From an uncultured Pirellula sp. (GTDB lineage: Bacteria; Planctomycetota; Planctomycetia; Pirellulales; Pirellulaceae), in contig CAIOHR010000104.1 in NCBI GenBank assembly GCA_903858115.1, positions 43,348 through 107,347 of the forward strand: a stretch of DNA of 64,000 nt, given 5' to 3'. Made by a program: the position numbers and the translations under genes. A model generated the notes under the pieces. That model was given only the letters and a program-made list of their open reading frames with translations, was not told the DNA's origin and did not search any database. Within the stretch, counting starts at the first letter, position 1. Each line of letters begins with the position of its first letter. Below are positions 54,297-63,954 of this stretch, piece by piece.

Positions 54297-55544
54297 ATGA
54301 AATTCTTGATGTTGATTTTGAAGAACCTCCGACGAAACATGCTTCGCTCTGCGTTGACCAGTGCCGGCGTGATGGTTTTGGTTTTTGTTATCACCCTTAT
54401 TTGGTCGATCCTTGGATTCCTCGATACGGTGACTTCAGAGAAGACGAGTAACTTCAAAGGCATCGTTACCGAGAAATGGAGTATCCCGAGTCAGATGCCA
54501 TTCTCTTACGCAGACACTTTAGAGAATGGAGCTGCACGTGAGGATACCGATATCAAGCCGATGGACTCGATGACATGGCAGTTTTTTATCGGTACCACCG
54601 AAAAAGGAAAAGGCTTCAGTTTGAAGACCTTTGTTTTTGCCTTTTGTATGGAGCCGAAAAAACTGCTCACCATGATGGACGAACTCGACTCGCTGGCTCC
54701 TGCCCCAAAAGCAGAACTGGAGAAAGCCGTCGAAGCAATGGAGCAGAATCGTCAAGGGATCATTATCGGGCAAAAGAGACTTGCCGCTCTCGAGAAAAGA
54801 GTCGGCGACCGCATCAAAATATTCGGTGTCAATTACCGTGATTTGGAACTCGAGTGCGAGATTGTTGGAACATTTCCGCTAGGTCGTTACGACAACAACT
54901 CATGTATCAATCGTGACTACCTGAACGCTTCGCTGGACGCTTACAAATCGAGCCAAGGAAAGCCGCATCCGCTTGCAAACAAAACGATGAACCTAGTCTG
55001 GGTCAAAGTGCCGGATAGAGAGTCTTTCGCCCAAGTTAGCGACCAAATCAACAATTCCCCCATGTTCGCCACCCCTCCGGTAAAGATCGAGACGGCATCG
55101 TCCGGTGTGGCCAATTTCTTAGCGGCTTACAAGGACTTGCTCACTATACTTCGTTGGGCGCTAGCTCCGTCAATTATCGCAACGTTAGCTGTGGTCATCT
55201 CGAATGCAATTAGTATTAGTGTTCGGGAGCGAAGAAAAGAAATGGCAGTCCTCAAAGTGATTGGATTTCAACCGAACCAAATCATGCTTTTGGTACTGGG
55301 AGAGGCCATTCTGTTGGGAGTGGTTGCAGGCTCGATAAGCTCCATCGGCACTTATTTTTTTGTCAATCGAGTGATGGGTGGTATTCCTTTTCCCATCGCG
55401 TTCTTTTCTAGCTTCCCTGTCCTGGACGGCGCGCTTTGGTGGGGGGCTGCTATTGGTTTTGCAACGTCCTTTGCTGGAAGCATCTTGCCTGCGTTGTCGA
55501 CCCGTTCAATCAAGGTTGTAGATGTTTTTTCCAAGGTCGCTTAA
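54297..55544 (+). CDS. ABC transporter permease, FtsX family (1)
   Basis: 415 residues. One N-terminal membrane helix (RSALTSAGVMVLVFVITLIW), a ~220-residue periplasmic MacB-like domain, and three C-terminal helices (LAPSIIATLAVVISNAISI, MLLVLGEAILLGVVAGSISS, ALWWGAAIGFATSFAGSILP). This is the standard 1+3 FtsX topology. The coupling segment VRERRKEMAVLKVIGFQPNQ, which meets the ATPase, is intact. Its start is 10 bases after the ATPase stop. With the second permease it probably forms the heterodimeric membrane part of the exporter. Confidence 0.93.
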   Translation: MKFLMLILKNLRRNMLRSALTSAGVMVLVFVITLIWSILGFLDTVTSEKTSNFKGIVTEKWSIPSQMPFSYADTLENGAAREDTDIKPMDSMTWQFFIGTTEKGKGFSLKTFVFAFCMEPKKLLTMMDELDSLAPAPKAELEKAVEAMEQNRQGIIIGQKRLAALEKRVGDRIKIFGVNYRDLELECEIVGTFPLGRYDNNSCINRDYLNASLDAYKSSQGKPHPLANKTMNLVWVKVPDRESFAQVSDQINNSPMFATPPVKIETASSGVANFLAAYKDLLTILRWALAPSIIATLAVVISNAISISVRERRKEMAVLKVIGFQPNQIMLLVLGEAILLGVVAGSISSIGTYFFVNRVMGGIPFPIAFFSSFPVLDGALWWGAAIGFATSFAGSILPALSTRSIKVVDVFSKVA

Positions 55545-55581
55545 CGTCTAGCTGCTCGAATTCCTGTAGAGAAAAACCGCG

Positions 55582-57012
55582 ATGCCTCCAAAAGACACAG
55601 CCGAAAAATCGATGTTTCAGAAAGTCTTGATCGATCTCTGGAACTTGATGAGCTTCGAGAATGCGTGGATGCTCCTCCCGTGTTGTTTTGCTTTCTTTGC
55701 ATTTGTTTTACTCGTCGTATACTTCGCGCGCATTCCTATCGGTTACAACATTCGCAATCTCACGGTCCGCTATCGAACGACTTTGTTGACTGCAGTCGCA
55801 TTTACGATGGTGATCGGAGTATTGACTTTCTTGATGGGGTTCATCAACGGCTTGAGAATATTGACTCAATCCAGCGGCAATCCTGAAAACGTCATCGTCC
55901 TTTCCCAGGGTGCAACCGATGAAGGTGTCAGCAATCTTCCATTTGAGAATATGGCGGACATTGCACAACAAGAAGGTGTGGCGAGATTCAACGACGAACC
56001 TCTATGCAGTCGTGAAGTTTATCTCGTACTTAGCCTGCCAATCGCCGAACCCAAACCCAACAGTCCGAGCCGTAGACTTCTGCAGATGCGTGGGCTATAC
56101 GATCCTGATGCTTCTGCGAAAGTGCACGGTTTTGAATTGCTGCCGGGTGGTAGCTGGTTCTCCCAAGCTGGAGTTCGACCACCCGAGGATCCCAACAAGC
56201 AGGCGATCGTAGAAGTGGTGCTTGGGGAAGGAATCGCCCGAGGGCTAGGAGCCGACCGCTCGGAAGCAACTCGAAAGGCGGCGAAAGACCCAGATAGCCT
56301 TGTGGTGGGTGACACCATTCAGTTGGATACGCGGGAACTATTGGTGACTGGGATTATGAAAACAGAGGGGACTACTTTTGACTCCGAAGTGTGGGCCAAG
56401 CAAAGCGTGATAGGCCCTCTTCTGGGCAAAACCAACTACACTACGTTAGTTCTGAAAGCAACGAGCAAAGAGTCTGCCCAAAAACTAGAAGACTTCTTCA
56501 GCGGTAAAGATCCCACCAATGCGTATGAGAAATCGCAGGTCAATGCGCAAACGGAAACGAACTACTTCAAAGCGCTCGGGCAAACGAATCTGCAATTGCT
56601 GATTGGGACGATCGTTGTCGCAGCGGTCATGGGGTTTGGTGGCGTGATGGGGGTGATGAATACCATGTTTGCCGCGATCAGCCAGCGAGTACGCGACATT
56701 GGGATGTTAAGATTACTCGGCTTCAGTCGATGGCGTATCCTCGTCAGCTTCCTCGCCGAGTCTCTCTTGATTGCGCTGCTCGGCGGCTTGGTCGGTTGCC
56801 TGATCGGCTATATGTTCAATGGTTTTCGTGTCACCAGCATCGTTAGCGGAGGCAACGGTCCTGGAGGGAAAGCTGTCGTGTTTCGGGTACTCGTCGACTG
56901 GGGAGTTATCGGCATCGGTTTGAGCTTGAGCATGATGATGGGATTGATCGGTGGACTCATTCCTGCCCTTTCTGCCATGCGATTCAAACCTCTCGAGTCT
57001 TTACGCGGCTAA
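55582..57012 (+). CDS. ABC transporter permease, FtsX family (2)
   Basis: 476 residues. An additional N-terminal helix (MLLPCCFAFFAFVLLVVYFA) precedes the usual first helix (TLLTAVAFTMVIGVLTFLMG) and a ~250-residue periplasmic domain. The C-terminal FtsX domain reads LLIGTIVVAAVMGFGGVMGV, AAISQRVRDIGMLRLLGFSR (the ATPase-coupling segment), AESLLIALLGGLVGCLIG and GVIGIGLSLSMMMGLIGGLI. It is the last gene of the HlyD-ATPase-permease-permease operon, 37 bases after the first permease. It is convergent with cysS, with 68 bases between the stops and no clear terminator. Confidence 0.93.
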   Translation: MPPKDTAEKSMFQKVLIDLWNLMSFENAWMLLPCCFAFFAFVLLVVYFARIPIGYNIRNLTVRYRTTLLTAVAFTMVIGVLTFLMGFINGLRILTQSSGNPENVIVLSQGATDEGVSNLPFENMADIAQQEGVARFNDEPLCSREVYLVLSLPIAEPKPNSPSRRLLQMRGLYDPDASAKVHGFELLPGGSWFSQAGVRPPEDPNKQAIVEVVLGEGIARGLGADRSEATRKAAKDPDSLVVGDTIQLDTRELLVTGIMKTEGTTFDSEVWAKQSVIGPLLGKTNYTTLVLKATSKESAQKLEDFFSGKDPTNAYEKSQVNAQTETNYFKALGQTNLQLLIGTIVVAAVMGFGGVMGVMNTMFAAISQRVRDIGMLRLLGFSRWRILVSFLAESLLIALLGGLVGCLIGYMFNGFRVTSIVSGGNGPGGKAVVFRVLVDWGVIGIGLSLSMMMGLIGGLIPALSAMRFKPLESLRG

Positions 57013-57080
57013 CGCCGCCACTCAGTCGGCTCTCAAACACAATAAAGCCAAGCTGAGGTAGAAGCACTCAGACAGACCAC

Positions 57081-58679
57081 TTACTTGTTCACTTCCCATG
57101 TGGTGCCATTTTTGCCATCTTGCAACGTGATTCCGATTTGCGTTAATCCGTTGCGGACAGAATCGGAAGTTGCAAAATCTCGCTTGGCCCTGGCATCGGA
57201 TCGCAACTGAATGACCAATTGCATCAAGCCATCCAAAAGCTGAGTCGCATCTTCGTTGCCGCCCGATTGCTTCGGAGGTCGAACAAAGATACCGAGAATC
57301 GAACTCATCTCTTTGAAGATCGCCATGCCGGTTGATAGCATTGCCATCATATCCAGAGTTCTCTTGGCTGGTTCCTCAAGTCCCTCGCTATCGATGAACC
57401 GATTCAACGCTCGAACCATTTCAAACAAATCGCCTGTGGCGCCACCCGTATTGAAGTCATCATCCATTTTCGACAAGAAGTCTTCCCGCAATTTCAAGAG
57501 CTCGTCGATCGCTGCATGACGCAGCTTAGGAGCAACGAAGTCGGAGCGACGCTTGCCGATCGGCATTTGATCTTTGTCATAAAAATCGACTCCTGAAATC
57601 TTTTCAAATCTCTGAATCAATCGATAGAACGTCTCGAGCGAAGCGCCGGCTTCTTCCAATGGGCCATCCCCAAAAACCGTAGTCGACCGATAGTGCGATC
57701 GAAGAAGGAAGAACCTGATACGCTCTCCAGTCTGTCGTTCGATCAGCTTCGCAAGACCTCCACCCCCCTTGGATCGGGAGATCTTTCCCGCCGTGGCTTC
57801 TTCTACCGATACTGCCTCGGCTACGGCACCATCTTTTGCTGCACCGTCGTCTCGATCGCCTTTCCCGCCGACTTTTCCCTTTTCCGCGTCCGCACGCATT
57901 AGGCCGTTATGCAACCAATAGCGAACCATCGGCTGGCCGTGGCAGCATCGACTTTGTGCTAGTTCGTTTTCATGGTGCGGGAAAACCAAGTCGAGTCCGC
58001 CACCATGGATATCAAATGTTTTTCCAAGAATACGCCGACTCATTGCCGAGCACTCGATGTGCCAACCTGGTCTTCCGTTCCCCCACGGGCTCGGCCAGCT
58101 CGGTTCATCTGGTTTGGCCGATTTCCACAATGCAAAGTCACCGGTTGATCGTTTACGAGATGCGGTCTCTCCTCCTTCGCCCTGTTGTGCGTCCGCAGTT
58201 CGATTGCTGAGCCGACCATACTCCTCGTCTTTGAGCACATCGAAATACACATCGCCCTGGCTAGCATACGCAAAACCGCGATCGATCAACTCAACGATGA
58301 ACTTGATGATCTCGTCCATATTCTCGGTTGCGCGTGGCATATGGTCGATCTGGTCGACTCCGAGAGATTGGAGATTGGCCAGATAATCGGCGGTCATCTG
58401 CGTCGCGAGTTGGAACATAGAAATGCCCTTCTCTCGCGACTTGTTGATGAGTTTATCATCGACATCTGTGATGTTGACCACCCAGGTCACTTCGTAACCT
58501 GAGTACTGAAGATACCTCTTGATGGTGTCGAAAATGACGGGCCCGACCATGTGGCCGATGTGAGCCTCGGCATAGACCGTCGGACCGCATAGGTACATAC
58601 CGACCTTGCCTGGTTCGACGGTTTGGAAAGTTTCTTTAGTTTTCGTCAGCGTATTGTAGATGCGAATCGATGTAGTCAT
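57081..58679 (-). CDS. cysS: Cysteinyl-tRNA synthetase
   Basis: 532 residues. The class I HIGH motif is in [16 protein letters not shown], with the zinc ligand Cys nearby. Further ligands and motifs are [30 protein letters not shown] and [20 protein letters not shown]. The catalytic KMSKS loop reads [10 protein letters not shown] and is preceded by an unusual ~45-residue Gly/Asp/Ala-rich insertion ([17 protein letters not shown]). The enzyme charges tRNA-Cys in the cytoplasm. Related planctomycete enzymes also deviate at KMSKS as I recall, so this is probably active. The metallopeptidase gene lies upstream on the same strand with a repeat-containing spacer. Confidence 0.95.
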   Translation of the reverse strand: MTTSIRIYNTLTKTKETFQTVEPGKVGMYLCGPTVYAEAHIGHMVGPVIFDTIKRYLQYSGYEVTWVVNITDVDDKLINKSREKGISMFQLATQMTADYLANLQSLGVDQIDHMPRATENMDEIIKFIVELIDRGFAYASQGDVYFDVLKDEEYGRLSNRTADAQQGEGGETASRKRSTGDFALWKSAKPDEPSWPSPWGNGRPGWHIECSAMSRRILGKTFDIHGGGLDLVFPHHENELAQSRCCHGQPMVRYWLHNGLMRADAEKGKVGGKGDRDDGAAKDGAVAEAVSVEEATAGKISRSKGGGGLAKLIERQTGERIRFFLLRSHYRSTTVFGDGPLEEAGASLETFYRLIQRFEKISGVDFYDKDQMPIGKRRSDFVAPKLRHAAIDELLKLREDFLSKMDDDFNTGGATGDLFEMVRALNRFIDSEGLEEPAKRTLDMMAMLSTGMAIFKEMSSILGIFVRPPKQSGGNEDATQLLDGLMQLVIQLRSDARAKRDFATSDSVRNGLTQIGITLQDGKNGTTWEVNK

Positions 58680-58705
58680 TGTCCATACTCAAAAAGTCAA
58701 ATGTC

Positions 58706-58755
58706 GCACTTTTCCAAGTGCGAATTCTAGCAAACAAGTGCGAATTCTAGCAAAA
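58706..58755. repeat. Short hairpin and 20-bp tandem duplication
   Basis: GCACTTTTCCAAGTGC (58706-58721) is a small palindrome. AAGTGCGAATTCTAGCAAAC (58716-58735) is repeated once at 58736-58755 with one change at the last base. It lies between the metallopeptidase stop and the cysS start, both on the minus strand. Confidence 0.75.
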
Positions 58756-58784
58756 GAGTATGGGGGTAATGCAAGATCGATGCA

Positions 58785-59486
58785 TTAATCGCGATTGCTT
58801 TGTGTCATCAACAAAAATTGGAACACGTAATACGCCACCTGTGCTACCGTCTGAAGCGTCGCTGCAACGTAAGTCAGCGCTGCGGCTGTCAAAACCTTGC
58901 TGACGTACGGCAGTTCTTGGTGAGAAATGATCCCCAGGCCAACCAACTCTGTCTTCGCACGGGAACTCGCATTGAATTCGACTGGCAAATTGATGATCTG
59001 GAAAAACATCACCGCCGAAAACCCAACAATTGCGACGAGCATGAGAATAGGCACTAGTTTGGACGCCCCAACCATCATCGCACCAAAGGCCGCCATCATG
59101 ACCATGCTAGCAATCGAACCGCCAAAGTTGGCAACCGGGACTGCCATATTGCGAATCACGAGCGGTGCATAACTCTTTGCGTCTTGGATAGCGTGCCCTA
59201 CTTCGTGAGCCGCAATACCGACGGAGGACATCGTGTAGCCCTGGTAAACTTCAGGACTCAGCCGAACCACTTTGCTGCTTGGGTCATAGTGATCGGACAA
59301 ATGACCGGCAGTTTGCTCAATCGGGATGTTGTAAAGTCCATTGGAATCCAAAATACGGCGAGCTGCCTCGGCACCGGAAAGACGAGCAGGGACGCGACTC
59401 ATGGATCGATACGAGGATTGAACCATCCACTGTGCAAGCATTGCCAGCAACATCGGAGGAATCAAAAACAAAAAGTAAGTCAACAT
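58785..59486 (-). CDS. Membrane zinc metallopeptidase (YugP-like)
   Basis: 233 residues. An N-terminal helix (MLTYFLFLIPPMLLAMLAQW) is followed by LSGAEAARRILDSNGL and DHYDPSSKVVRLSPEVYQG, then the zincin site SSVGIAAHEVGHAIQDAK (HExxH at ~93-97). The third acidic ligand is likely in NLPVEFNASSRAK. Three further hydrophobic segments follow (ASMVMMAAFGAMMVGA, LVPILMLVAIVGFSAVMFF, ALTYVAATLQTVAQVAYYVF). This matches the neutral zinc metallopeptidase family represented by Bacillus YugP, integral membrane proteins of unknown substrate. Length is as usual. cysS follows on the same strand after 105 bases. Confidence 0.93.
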   Translation of the reverse strand: MLTYFLFLIPPMLLAMLAQWMVQSSYRSMSRVPARLSGAEAARRILDSNGLYNIPIEQTAGHLSDHYDPSSKVVRLSPEVYQGYTMSSVGIAAHEVGHAIQDAKSYAPLVIRNMAVPVANFGGSIASMVMMAAFGAMMVGASKLVPILMLVAIVGFSAVMFFQIINLPVEFNASSRAKTELVGLGIISHQELPYVSKVLTAAALTYVAATLQTVAQVAYYVFQFLLMTQSNRD

Positions 59487-59762
59487 GACAAACTAACCCT
59501 TCTTGAAAACGTCAATCCAAATCTATGACTGGCAGCCCCAGCCGAGCGTACTCCACGTCGCAGCACTTTACATGCCAATACTACCCCCAAACTGGAACGT
59601 AGAGACAGGGAATCCTGAGTTTTTGTGACAGCACGTTCCGTTATTTGCTGGTACGTACTTGTCACTGACGGAATTATCGGTCAAGCTCTGTTTGAGCGTC
59701 TATGGCTGGTAGCAGATTATTTCCGGGCGCGTTGATTTTTCGAGAAATTTAAAGAGGTCGCT

Positions 59763-61415
59763 GTGGCGTTCCGAATTCAACCTTTATCGATTATTTCTAC
59801 GATCGTATTGAGCTTCGCACTATCTATCACCGGATGCAGTCCAGAGAAGAAAGAGGAAGTATCGGCTGCCACAAGCGGGTATATGCCCTCTGATGGGAAA
59901 AAAAATTCTTCTGAGAAAACAGGAAAATCGAACGCGAACGAAGCCGATGCTGGCAATCTAGCACTGCCATCCGCAAGTCCGCCTGCTAATACTAGTCCGA
60001 ACGGAGCTCAAGCGTCATCCACTGGACTCCCAGAGGCTCCCAAACTCCCCGAATTTGAACCTGGAAAAATCGATCCGGCCGTCGCAGGTCGCGAGTTCAT
60101 GAAGCTGGCGATCCCAGATTCGAAGGAACCGGATGCATTGGCTGCGTATCTTGCGAAGAATGGCCGCGCATTGCGGGAGTTGTTTGCCGAGGGCTCGAAG
60201 AAAACATTGACTCGCGAGACAGTTTTGAAACGCGGAATGGAACTGTGCCGAGATAAAGTCGCCGTCGCAGAAAAACTGATTACAGCCGCCTCCGACAACA
60301 AACAAAAGTCGATGGGAATCATTTCCAAAATGGAAGCGTTGACACAAATGGCAGGTATGGGGGACGTGATCTCCGCTGACGATCTGCGAGATTTCGTTTC
60401 GAAACAAATCAATAGCGACATCCCCGAAATCGCCGAGCAATCGACTGCCATTTGGTTGGCACTCTCGGTGAACGATCTTGAGTCAGGCTCCGCTAAACCC
60501 GAGGGAGTGATCGAGATCATTGAGAAAACGCTTCAATCCAAATCGCTCGGCCCGGCTATTTTGAGCAGTGTGGCAGGCGCGATCGAAGCCATCGAAAACA
60601 AAACAAAGACACCTCAGATTGAATTAGCCAAGAAATTGGAAGCGGCATTCCGCGATAGTAAAGACTCCAATGCATCCATGATGGCATGGCAAGTCCTGGC
60701 TCAGCGAACGAAGAGTATGTCCGATCTTCAAGATGCTCTTGGCAAAGAAAACGATGTCATCGAAGCCGCAGCGAAAGCAGTACTCCAAGATCTCCCCTCC
60801 CCCTGGACCGCTTTCTTTTTGGCCTCCTCTTCGACCAACATTGAGTATTCCGGACGCGTCGAAGCGGCCAAGATCTTAGTGAAGCTTGCCGAAGAGAAAA
60901 TTGACTCGCTGCCATCAGAAGAGCTGAAGAGTGAACTAAAGACCAACTGCGAAAAGTTTTGGAAGCGAGTCAATATCGTTGGTTCTGAATTGGACTTTAG
61001 TGGTCTAGCCGAGCTGGACGGGAAACCATTCAGCTTCGAATCGTATAAAGGGAAAGTGGTCGTTCTTGATTTCTGGGCCACATGGTGCGGTCCTTGTTTG
61101 GAAGAAATCCCCAACCTCAAATCAATGTTGGAAAAGAGACAATCCGAAGGGGTGGAGATCATCGGTATCAATCTCGATGAAGATCGCAGTCGATTAGAAT
61201 CTTTCTTGGGAACCGAAAAGCTTCCATGGAAAACGGTCGTTTCTTCAGACGCTACTAAAGTCGCTTTCGAAACTCCGCTGGTAAGCAAGATTGGAATCTC
61301 CGCTATTCCGTTTATTGCGATCATAGGTAAGGATGGCAAGGTTGCAGCGATTCACACTCGCGGGAAAAACTTGGATCCGAAAGTCGCGGAACTCCTTGGT
61401 ATTGCCAAAGAATGA
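59763..61415 (+). CDS. Lipoprotein with C-terminal TlpA/thioredoxin domain
   Basis: 550 residues from GTG at 59763 with AAGAGG upstream. The lipobox is LSFALSITGCSPEK (Cys ~25). A disordered linker (~30-105) precedes a largely helical domain of ~290 residues (e.g. AIPDSKEPDALAAYLAKNGR, TIWLALSVNDLESG) that I do not recognise. The last ~140 residues form a TlpA-like thioredoxin domain with the redox pair in VVVLDFWATWCGPCLEEIPN, a cis-Pro in ISAIPFIAIIGKDG, and the strand VEIIGINLDEDRSRLE. It is expected to reduce disulfides or handle cytochrome maturation in the envelope. dprA starts 3 bases after its stop. Confidence 0.92.
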   Translation: MAFRIQPLSIISTIVLSFALSITGCSPEKKEEVSAATSGYMPSDGKKNSSEKTGKSNANEADAGNLALPSASPPANTSPNGAQASSTGLPEAPKLPEFEPGKIDPAVAGREFMKLAIPDSKEPDALAAYLAKNGRALRELFAEGSKKTLTRETVLKRGMELCRDKVAVAEKLITAASDNKQKSMGIISKMEALTQMAGMGDVISADDLRDFVSKQINSDIPEIAEQSTAIWLALSVNDLESGSAKPEGVIEIIEKTLQSKSLGPAILSSVAGAIEAIENKTKTPQIELAKKLEAAFRDSKDSNASMMAWQVLAQRTKSMSDLQDALGKENDVIEAAAKAVLQDLPSPWTAFFLASSSTNIEYSGRVEAAKILVKLAEEKIDSLPSEELKSELKTNCEKFWKRVNIVGSELDFSGLAELDGKPFSFESYKGKVVVLDFWATWCGPCLEEIPNLKSMLEKRQSEGVEIIGINLDEDRSRLESFLGTEKLPWKTVVSSDATKVAFETPLVSKIGISAIPFIAIIGKDGKVAAIHTRGKNLDPKVAELLGIAKE

Positions 61416-61418
61416 GCC

Positions 61419-62645
61419 ATGCCATCGGACGCTCACCCTGAACTACCTTTTGATTGGGATCCGACAGAGAACGAAGGTCCCTGCTTTGAAGATGAATTGT
61501 CGAGCGAGGACTTCGATGTATCGGTCGTGCCGATCAAACGGGTCGCAGCCGACGATCGCGAGGCATACATTCGATTATCTTTGGTCCACGGAGTTGGGCC
61601 TCGAACTCTGGCTTCGTTAGTCGAGCACTTCGGCAGCGCTCGCGAAGTTCTCGAAGCCACGCTCGGACAATTGGGGCAAGTGCATCGTATCGGTCCGAAG
61701 CTCGCGACCTTGATTCGCGATGCTCGAAGTAGTGAGCTCTTGGAACAAGTAACTGCCCATTGCCAAGCGAACGGCGTGCGCATGTTGGTTCCCGGCGATA
61801 GGGACTTTCCTCGTTTGCTCGATGAACTCGAAGATCCACCCGTATTGCTATTCGCGCGCGGAGAGTTCACCAAGAACGATGCGCTGTGTGTTGCGATGGT
61901 AGGCACTCGACACTGCACGTCCTATGGGCAAACGATGGCAGAGCGTTTGGCAAAAGCGTTAGCGAACCGTGGAATTACTATCGTCAGCGGTTTGGCTCGA
62001 GGAATCGATGCGATATGCCATCGAGGGGCAATCGATGTCGGTGGCAGGACCATTGCCGTTTTGGGGAGCAGTGTCACAGATATCTATCCTCCCGAGCACA
62101 AACAACTAGCCGAACAAGTGACGGAGCATGGCGTGTTGCTTAGCGAGACACATCCTTTTGCGAAGCCAAAGGCAGGTGTTTTTCCGCAGCGCAACCGAAT
62201 CATCAGTGGTTTGAGTCTAGGAGTCATCGTGGTTGAAGCGGCAGACCGATCTGGCTCCCTGATCACGGCCAGACATGCCGGAGAACAAGGACGAGATGTC
62301 TTCGCCGTCCCAGGACCTGTCACGTCTCGAATGTCGCGAGGGTGTAATCAACTTATTCGCGACGGTGCCATACTGATCCAAGATGCGGAAGAGATCATTG
62401 AGCATTTGGGGCCACTCGTCGAACGAGTGGAACTCAATGACGGTAGCAAAGTGCATCATCCTGCGGAACTTCAGCTCAACGAGATTGAGCAGCAAGTCCT
62501 CGCATGTATCGAAACCATCCCCATCGATATCGATGCGGTGTTCGCACTCTCGGGACTACCCATCCCGAGAGTACTCAGCACGTTAAGTGTGTTGGAAATG
62601 AAGGGGCTTATCAAACGTCCCACCGGCAGAACGGTTTGTCGATGA
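61419..62645 (+). CDS. dprA: DNA processing protein DprA
   Basis: 408 residues. The N-terminal helix-hairpin-helix-like part reads YIRLSLVHGVGPRTLASLVE. The Rossmann-like DprA/Smf core has VAMVGTRHCTSYGQTMAERL, TIVSGLARGIDAICHRGAI, TIAVLGSSVTDIYPPEHKQL, FPQRNRIISGLSLGVIVVEA, DRSGSLITARHAGEQGRDVF and VPGPVTSRMSRGCNQLIRDG. A C-terminal winged helix (LNEIEQQVLACIETIPIDID to LSVLEMKGLIKRPTGRTV) ends the protein. DprA loads RecA onto incoming single-stranded DNA during natural transformation; it is also conserved in non-competent bacteria. The gene starts 3 bases after the TlpA-type lipoprotein gene. No com genes are adjacent. Confidence 0.95.
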   Translation: MPSDAHPELPFDWDPTENEGPCFEDELSSEDFDVSVVPIKRVAADDREAYIRLSLVHGVGPRTLASLVEHFGSAREVLEATLGQLGQVHRIGPKLATLIRDARSSELLEQVTAHCQANGVRMLVPGDRDFPRLLDELEDPPVLLFARGEFTKNDALCVAMVGTRHCTSYGQTMAERLAKALANRGITIVSGLARGIDAICHRGAIDVGGRTIAVLGSSVTDIYPPEHKQLAEQVTEHGVLLSETHPFAKPKAGVFPQRNRIISGLSLGVIVVEAADRSGSLITARHAGEQGRDVFAVPGPVTSRMSRGCNQLIRDGAILIQDAEEIIEHLGPLVERVELNDGSKVHHPAELQLNEIEQQVLACIETIPIDIDAVFALSGLPIPRVLSTLSVLEMKGLIKRPTGRTVCR

Positions 62646-62935
62646 ATTTGGCAAACAATTAGCGAGGGGATTCTATCTGCAATGAAAGTCACAGAACTTT
62701 CGTAGTTACTTGTGGATACCGATAGTATTTCTATTGCTCGATCCCGCCTCCACAAGTTGCGAAGCGCAGGCTCCCGATACTTTGCTTACGTTCGTTTCGC
62801 ATTGCACCGTGAATGACAAGGCTCGGCTATAATGCGATTCGAGCAAGTTTAATTGCTCGTTGCATGGTTGCCCATCAACTTAGATACATTCCTCCCAGGG
62901 CCAAGGTCAGCCCACCATTCCTAGAATCGAATCCT

Positions 62936-63886
62936 ATGTCAAAGTACTTTCGCATCAACTTGTTTTTCGCCGTCGCGATTACAACTGCCGTCTCATCGAT
63001 TGCATTTTCGGACCAATCGGGAACGCCTCGGCGTTTGTTTGTAGCGGATTCGGATAAACGTCGTTTGGCCATCGTCGCGGAAGATGGAAAGCTCGAATGG
63101 GAGGTCAAGGTCGGGGCGATCCACGATGCACACCTGCTTCCTAACGGCAACATCCTGTATCAACAGGGTTGGACAAAGGTTGTGGAGATAACCCCTGCTC
63201 AACAAACCGTCTGGGAATACGACGCGGCGAAAGCCAACTCGGGCAAACGGGTCGAGGTACACGCATTTCAAAGGCTTGAGAATGGGAGTACCATGATCGC
63301 CGAATCGGGACCTGCCCGCATTATCGAAGTGGACAAGAACGGAGCAATTACTCACGAAGTCAAACTGAAGATCGACAAACCCAATGCACATAGCGATACC
63401 CGGCTCGTACGCAAGCTCGCAAATGGCAATTACTTGGTCGCGCAAGAAAGCGATGGATATGTACGCGAATACGACCAAGCGGGAAAGATCGTTTGGGAAT
63501 ACGAAGTACCTCTCTTTGGGAAAGCACGCAAAGGAGGACATGGTCCCGAAGCGTTTGGTAACTCTGTCTTCAGTGCAACGCGATTAGCAAACGGCAACAC
63601 GCTGATCGGTGCAGGGAACGGACACAGTGTCCTCGAAGTAACACCCTCCAAGGAGATTGTTTGGAAGATCGAGCAAAACGATCTTCCAGGTATTACGTTG
63701 GCATGGGTCACGCGCGTCGAACGGCTGGCCAACGGAAATACTCTTATCGGCAATTGTCACGCCGGGCCGTCGAACCCTCAGATGATCGAAGTCACTCCAG
63801 ACAAAAAAGTGGTCTGGACATGGACAGACTTCAACAATTTTGGAAACTCAACTACGGTGGTGGAAATCCTCGCATCGAAGAAATAG
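62936..63886 (+). CDS. Secreted beta-propeller (PQQ-like repeat) protein
   Basis: 316 residues from ATG at 62936, chosen for the signal peptide (INLFFAVAITTAVSSIAFS); the longer frame from 62813 is not signal-like. Seven-blade-type repeats run through the protein: RRLAIVAEDGKLEWEVKV, AHLLPNGNILYQQG, TRLVRKLANGNYLVAQESDG, GNSVFSATRLANGNTLIGAG and WVTRVERLANGNTLIGNCHA. The LANGNTLI/IVWEYE pairing is typical of arylsulfotransferase/PQQ-like propellers in planctomycetes. No catalytic His for sulfotransfer is apparent, so it is called only a propeller. It is downstream of dprA by 290 bases without a gene. Confidence 0.88.
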   Translation: MSKYFRINLFFAVAITTAVSSIAFSDQSGTPRRLFVADSDKRRLAIVAEDGKLEWEVKVGAIHDAHLLPNGNILYQQGWTKVVEITPAQQTVWEYDAAKANSGKRVEVHAFQRLENGSTMIAESGPARIIEVDKNGAITHEVKLKIDKPNAHSDTRLVRKLANGNYLVAQESDGYVREYDQAGKIVWEYEVPLFGKARKGGHGPEAFGNSVFSATRLANGNTLIGAGNGHSVLEVTPSKEIVWKIEQNDLPGITLAWVTRVERLANGNTLIGNCHAGPSNPQMIEVTPDKKVVWTWTDFNNFGNSTTVVEILASKK

Positions 63887-63954
63887 GCGATGATCACCAA
63901 CACGTACGTAAACTGGCATAACCATTGCCTTTCAACTTAATCGGAGAAATGAAC

